A stretch of DNA of 22,256 nucleotides from a virus: the IMG/VR virus record IMGVR_UViG_3300027851_001173, positions 1 to 22,256 of that record; one strand, written 5' to 3'. Positions 21,876 through 22,256 of the stretch are shown one piece after another. Each line of letters opens with the position of its first letter. Positions within the stretch are counted from its first letter, which is position 1. The notes beneath the pieces were generated by a model. It was not told the origin of the DNA, searched no databases, and saw only the letters and a program-made list of their open reading frames with translations. The translations under genes and the position numbers were made by a program.

Positions 21876-22256
21876 TCAAATCTCTTTGGGTGCGAATCCG
21901 GTCGCTGCAGCCTGCAGGCAGAAGTGCATGACAAGGGTCACCACAGCTTTCCGGCTCGAAAGCGAGACAACTTTCGGACCGATTTTCAAACTGGTGTCGC
22001 CTTGCTGGCTAAAGCTGAACTCGCCTAGTGGCAGCGCATCTTCAAAGCAGTCATGCCTTGGCAGCATATGGACCGCAACAAGGCCCAGATATTGACCATC
22101 ATTCGCAGTGGTGGTGAACGAGAAGCGGATGTCCTTGCCGACGTAACGAACGACGAAATGGTCTTTCGCTGAATCTGCAGAGGTGACGGCGGCACCCAAC
22201 TGACCGTACTCGCGGTCCGCAAAATTTTGTTTTGCACTAGCTGAAAAGCTAGAAAA
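21876..22256 (-). CDS. reverse-strand cargo gene, 5' end outside window
   Basis: On the minus strand the frame is open from the window edge to the stop at 21876, giving 126 visible C-terminal residues; a TTG at 22199 exists but need not be the start. Readable features are HFVVRYVGKDIRFSFTTT, LPLGEFSFSQQGDTSLKIG and ALVMHF-like strands, suggesting a beta-rich soluble fold. Orientation opposite to all flanking late genes and a base composition less GC-rich than theirs mark it as a cargo gene (moron). No family is recognised. Its promoter must be to the right of the window. Confidence 0.55.
   Translation of the reverse strand, partial: FSSFSASAKQNFADREYGQLGAAVTSADSAKDHFVVRYVGKDIRFSFTTTANDGQYLGLVAVHMLPRHDCFEDALPLGEFSFSQQGDTSLKIGPKVVSLSSRKAVVTLVMHFCLQAAATGFAPKEI

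Noticed and set aside
1-22256. Phage ends, attachment sites, tRNA genes, CRISPR arrays and insertion sequences
   Set aside because: None seen. The terminal repeats of the prophage must be outside the window, and no repeat array or cloverleaf-like sequence was noticed.

Overview
The window is most of a Mu-like transposable prophage in a GC-rich Gram-negative host. The protein style fits a betaproteobacterium of the order Burkholderiales, but this is inferred from composition and gene families only. No host gene, prophage end or attachment site is inside the window.

Layout. The lysogeny/replication switch lies at 10901-10981, and two divergent blocks leave it. Leftward (minus strand, 10900 down to 1) runs the early operon: a Ner-like regulator, the DDE transposase A, the AAA+ target activator B, then a long series of small tightly packed genes. 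These include winged-helix and zinc-finger proteins, a Gam-like DNA-end protector, a gp49-family protein, an ASCH-like protein and GemA at the left edge. An intrinsic terminator followed by a perfect palindrome (3218-3265) splits this operon. Rightward (plus strand) runs the repressor. It is followed by two likely cargo genes: a membrane zinc-ribbon protein that shares a short motif with the repressor tail, and a lower-GC gene with a HEPN-like RNKxxAH motif. Next come a lysis cassette (M15 endolysin, holin-like protein, Rz-like spanin with a nested Rz1), an SGNH-hydrolase-like gene, and the Mu-type packaging and head genes (DUF2730, gp26-like, DUF3486 small terminase, large terminase, DUF935 portal, MuF head protein, gpG-like). 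At the right edge a minus-strand cargo gene of unknown function interrupts the late block and runs out of the window.

How it works together. The repressor probably binds two 10-bp palindromes spaced 20 bp apart, which overlap a candidate early promoter, and so silences ner-A-B. On induction, A and B carry out replicative transposition, with Gam-like protection of DNA ends and GemA acting late in the early programme. The late block then packages DNA and lyses the cell. In phage Mu the repressor is at the left end and everything else reads one way; here early and late genes diverge from an internal switch.

Best candidates for something undescribed: the cargo pair at 11689-13112 and its motif link to the repressor, the triple-hairpin leader of the endolysin, the MuF C-terminal extension, the SGNH hydrolase with an altered GDS motif, and the reverse-strand gene at the right edge. 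Two short genes (2514-2675 and, less surely, 18543-18722) fill gaps exactly.
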